Positions 5,746 to 7,090 of a stretch of 7,090 nt of DNA are shown in pieces (position 1 is the first letter of the stretch; every line of letters begins with the position of its first letter). The position numbers and the translations under genes were made by a program. This stretch comes from Psychrobacter sp. GTDB taxonomy: Bacteria > Pseudomonadota > Gammaproteobacteria > Pseudomonadales > Moraxellaceae. Under the pieces are notes generated by a model. The model did no database searches, was not told the DNA's origin, and saw only the letters and a program-made list of their open reading frames with translations. The stretch is taken from positions 1-7,090 of the forward strand of contig JAHHUJ010000107.1 of the NCBI GenBank assembly GCA_020024075.1, in the 5' to 3' direction.

Positions 5746-6696
5746 ATGAAAAAGACCCTTCCCATTGCCTGTGCTTTGGTGGCACCTTTATTATTCAGTC
5801 AATCGGCTACTGCTGCATTCGATTATTTTCAGAGCGATAGCAATCATAAACGCTTCTCCGTTTCCGGTGGTTGGCTACATGCTAAACCCCAAGGCGAGGC
5901 TACCCCAGTAGTTAATAAAACTGCTATTTATGAGGGATTTGAATCACAAGCTTTTGGTGTTGATACAGAAATTTACGGTCTTGGAGAGTGGAGTAGCCCA
6001 GGTACCGGACTAGAGTCAGATACCGTTGATACCTTCGGTATGCTACTGACTCATTATGTTGATAATCACTGGGCAGTAGAAATCAAAGCAGGTATTCCCC
6101 CTAAAGTTGATATCTTAGGTAAAGGTGAGGTATTTGCTAACGTAGATACTAATTTAGTTACACCTCCTCCAATCTCAATCACCGATCTGACTCGTGGCGG
6201 TGGTGTTGCTTCTACAGCCCGTGCTTGGCTACCTGCTGCCTTAGTTCAATATCAGTTTGGTAAGCCTGGGGTTAATAAGTTTCGCCCTTATATGGGTGTC
6301 GGTGTGATGTATGCCTACTTTGATGACATTGGGCTTAATAAAGGCATTGGTCAAGACTTACAGGTAGCAGCAGGTCGCTTACAACTGATTAAAGATGGTC
6401 AAGCTGGCGCTGCCTTAGGTTCAAAAGAAGATGTTCGTAACAACAAAGATGCTCGCGTTGGCGACATGCGTGTCACAGTTGAAGCAGACAGTGCCTGGGC
6501 ACCCATTATTAATATTGGTGCCACTTATGACTTGGATGAAAACTGGTATGCTGTTGGTTCAATTAGTTATGCCAAACTAGATAGTGACTCTACTATTACT
6601 GTAAAAAACAGTGCAGGTGAACAGCTAATCGAAGCCAAATCCAACATCGATATTGACCCTTATATTACTTATCTAGGTGTCGGTTACCGCTTCTAA
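5746..6696 (+). CDS. ompW: OmpW family outer membrane protein, enlarged
   Basis: A 316-residue outer-membrane barrel protein. A classical Sec signal peptide (MKKTLPIACALVAPLLFSQS) ends in ATA, with cleavage expected after residue 23. OmpW hallmarks are DNHWAVEIKAGIPPKVDILGKG (106-127, given here in part as the motif core), QYQFG (168-172), FRPYMGVGVMYAYF (179-192), YDLDENWYAVGSISY (261-275) and the C-terminal strand YLGVGYRF, with the terminal Phe recognised by the BAM machinery. OmpW proteins form eight-stranded barrels with a hydrophobic channel for small apolar compounds. E. coli OmpW is about 212 residues, so this one is some 100 longer; the excess sits at about 45-95 and 200-250, probably in extracellular loops. 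The second insert is charged and glycine/alanine-rich. AAGGAT (5735-5740) lies five bases before the ATG. The gene ends in tandem TAA codons and a strong terminator, so it is monocistronic. Confidence 0.93.
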   Translation: MKKTLPIACALVAPLLFSQSATAAFDYFQSDSNHKRFSVSGGWLHAKPQGEATPVVNKTAIYEGFESQAFGVDTEIYGLGEWSSPGTGLESDTVDTFGMLLTHYVDNHWAVEIKAGIPPKVDILGKGEVFANVDTNLVTPPPISITDLTRGGGVASTARAWLPAALVQYQFGKPGVNKFRPYMGVGVMYAYFDDIGLNKGIGQDLQVAAGRLQLIKDGQAGAALGSKEDVRNNKDARVGDMRVTVEADSAWAPIINIGATYDLDENWYAVGSISYAKLDSDSTITVKNSAGEQLIEAKSNIDIDPYITYLGVGYRF

Positions 6697-6722
6697 TAAA
6701 TTAACCCTGCTTTAAATTGTTC

Positions 6723-6752
6723 AAAAAACGCACTTTGAACAGTGCGTTTTTT
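6723..6752 (+). terminator. Intrinsic terminator of ompW
   Basis: A perfect 12-bp stem, AAAAAACGCACT (6723-6734) and AGTGCGTTTTTT (6741-6752), around the loop TTGAAC, lies 27 bases after the ompW stop. The T-run is part of the 3' arm, as in bidirectional terminators. A competing stem, GTTCAAA (6719-6725) with TTTGAAC (6734-6740), overlaps the 5' arm and loop. Confidence 0.92.
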
Positions 6753-6762
6753 ATGCTTTTTT

Positions 6763-6815
6763 GGTTAAATTAAACAAGTAAAGCTGGTTAAATAAAGCCG
6801 GTTAAATAAATAAAG
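6763..6815 (+). repeat. GGTTAAAT direct repeats ahead of the MOSC gene
   Basis: GGTTAAAT occurs at 6763-6770, 6786-6793 and 6800-6807, the last two inside the longer match GGTTAAATAAA. Spacings are 23 and 14 bases. They lie just upstream of the likely promoter of the MOSC gene and may be binding sites or simple decayed duplication. Confidence 0.6.
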
Positions 6816-6834
6816 TCAGTAGGCTATATTTTGT

Positions 6835-6840
6835 TATAGT
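6835..6840 (+). promoter_or_regulatory. -10 box candidate for the MOSC gene
   Basis: TATAGT, five of six matches to TATAAT, 32 bases before the ATG at 6873. The region 17-18 bases upstream (AAAGTC) is a poor -35. The call rests mainly on position downstream of the ompW terminator. Confidence 0.35.
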
Positions 6841-6872
6841 AAAAAAACCAAAAACTCAGTGAAGTATTTATT

Positions 6873-7090
6873 ATGACCCAATCCTTCTTAGACCCACAAC
6901 CAAATATCCCAGCGCTAAGTCTTCCTCTACATATAGCTACCCTAGAGTGTGTACGCACCGGCAAAGCGATGCCCTTTACCCGTGAGCAGCTCAGCGCCAT
7001 TAACAAAGCGCCGATTACAGCCCCTGTGTCAGTTAACTACCTAGGGCTAATCACTGATGAGCAGGCTGATAGACGCCATCATGGCGGACA
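6873..7090 (+). CDS. MOSC-domain protein, YiiM-like (N-terminal part, cut by window edge)
   Basis: The first 72 codons of a gene running off the right edge. The segment YLGLITDEQADRRHHGG (56-72) matches the opening of the MOSC domain in E. coli YiiM (its GLEGDEQAEKKVHGG). The preceding TLECVRTGKAMPF corresponds to the first strand, with YiiM's TGK preserved. MOSC proteins use or transfer the molybdenum cofactor; YiiM takes part in reducing N-hydroxylated compounds such as 6-hydroxylaminopurine. The catalytic cysteine lies further downstream in this family and cannot be checked here. It has about 20 more residues at its N-terminus than YiiM. The ribosome binding site is weak (GTGAAG, eight bases upstream of the ATG), but I see no better start. 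It follows the ompW terminator, so it should have its own promoter. Confidence 0.82.
   Translation, partial: MTQSFLDPQPNIPALSLPLHIATLECVRTGKAMPFTREQLSAINKAPITAPVSVNYLGLITDEQADRRHHGG

Noticed and set aside
6824..7006. Open frame of 60 codons on the minus strand.
   Set aside because: Antisense to the MOSC gene start and its leader, with no recognisable protein.

Overview
The window reads as ordinary chromosome from a gammaproteobacterium of the Moraxellaceae, most likely Psychrobacter or a close relative. This is inferred from moderate-to-low GC, AT-rich spacers, and the gene set: a YaiL/DUF2058 protein, an orphan EIIC-type membrane protein, a YmdB-type macrodomain, a mammalian/yeast-type D-lactate dehydrogenase and an enlarged OmpW. 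There are no rRNA or tRNA genes, transposases, CRISPR arrays or phage genes.

Layout. A leftward gene starts at base 30 and is cut by the left edge (only MAKSDIKELK visible). About 0.5 kb of AT-rich spacer follows, holding a four-unit tandem repeat and a nested inverted repeat. Two leftward genes come next: the DUF2058/YaiL protein (545-1093) and the PTS EIIC-like multi-spanning membrane protein (1230-2315). A 76-82 bp divergent promoter region separates the latter from a rightward macrodomain (O-acetyl-ADP-ribose deacetylase) gene (2398-2988). That gene meets, tail to tail with a 3-bp gap, a leftward family-2 glycosyltransferase with a GTG start (2992-3720). A 10-bp perfect hairpin lies upstream of the glycosyltransferase. 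Next is a leftward FAD-dependent D-lactate dehydrogenase (3854-5278). A 467-bp divergent regulatory region separates it from the rightward ompW gene (5746-6696), which ends in a clear intrinsic terminator. A rightward MOSC-domain protein of YiiM type begins at 6873 and is cut by the right edge.

How the genes fit together. They look like independent housekeeping or accessory units, not one pathway: ADP-ribose metabolism, D-lactate oxidation feeding the respiratory chain, an outer-membrane barrel, N-hydroxylated base detoxification (MOSC/YiiM) and an uncharacterised membrane carrier. I do not see a new multi-gene system. The most informative signals are regulatory. One is a near-consensus promoter for the D-lactate dehydrogenase with a palindromic operator over its -10 box. 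Another is a strong rightward promoter about 245 nt ahead of ompW, implying a long leader or a small RNA. Others are the AAAT microsatellite ahead of the DUF2058 gene and the TTA-indel tandem repeat near the left edge.

Start choices: four reading frames were shortened or chosen by ribosome-binding-site position (DUF2058 at 1093, EIIC at 2315, D-lactate dehydrogenase at 5278, glycosyltransferase GTG at 3720).
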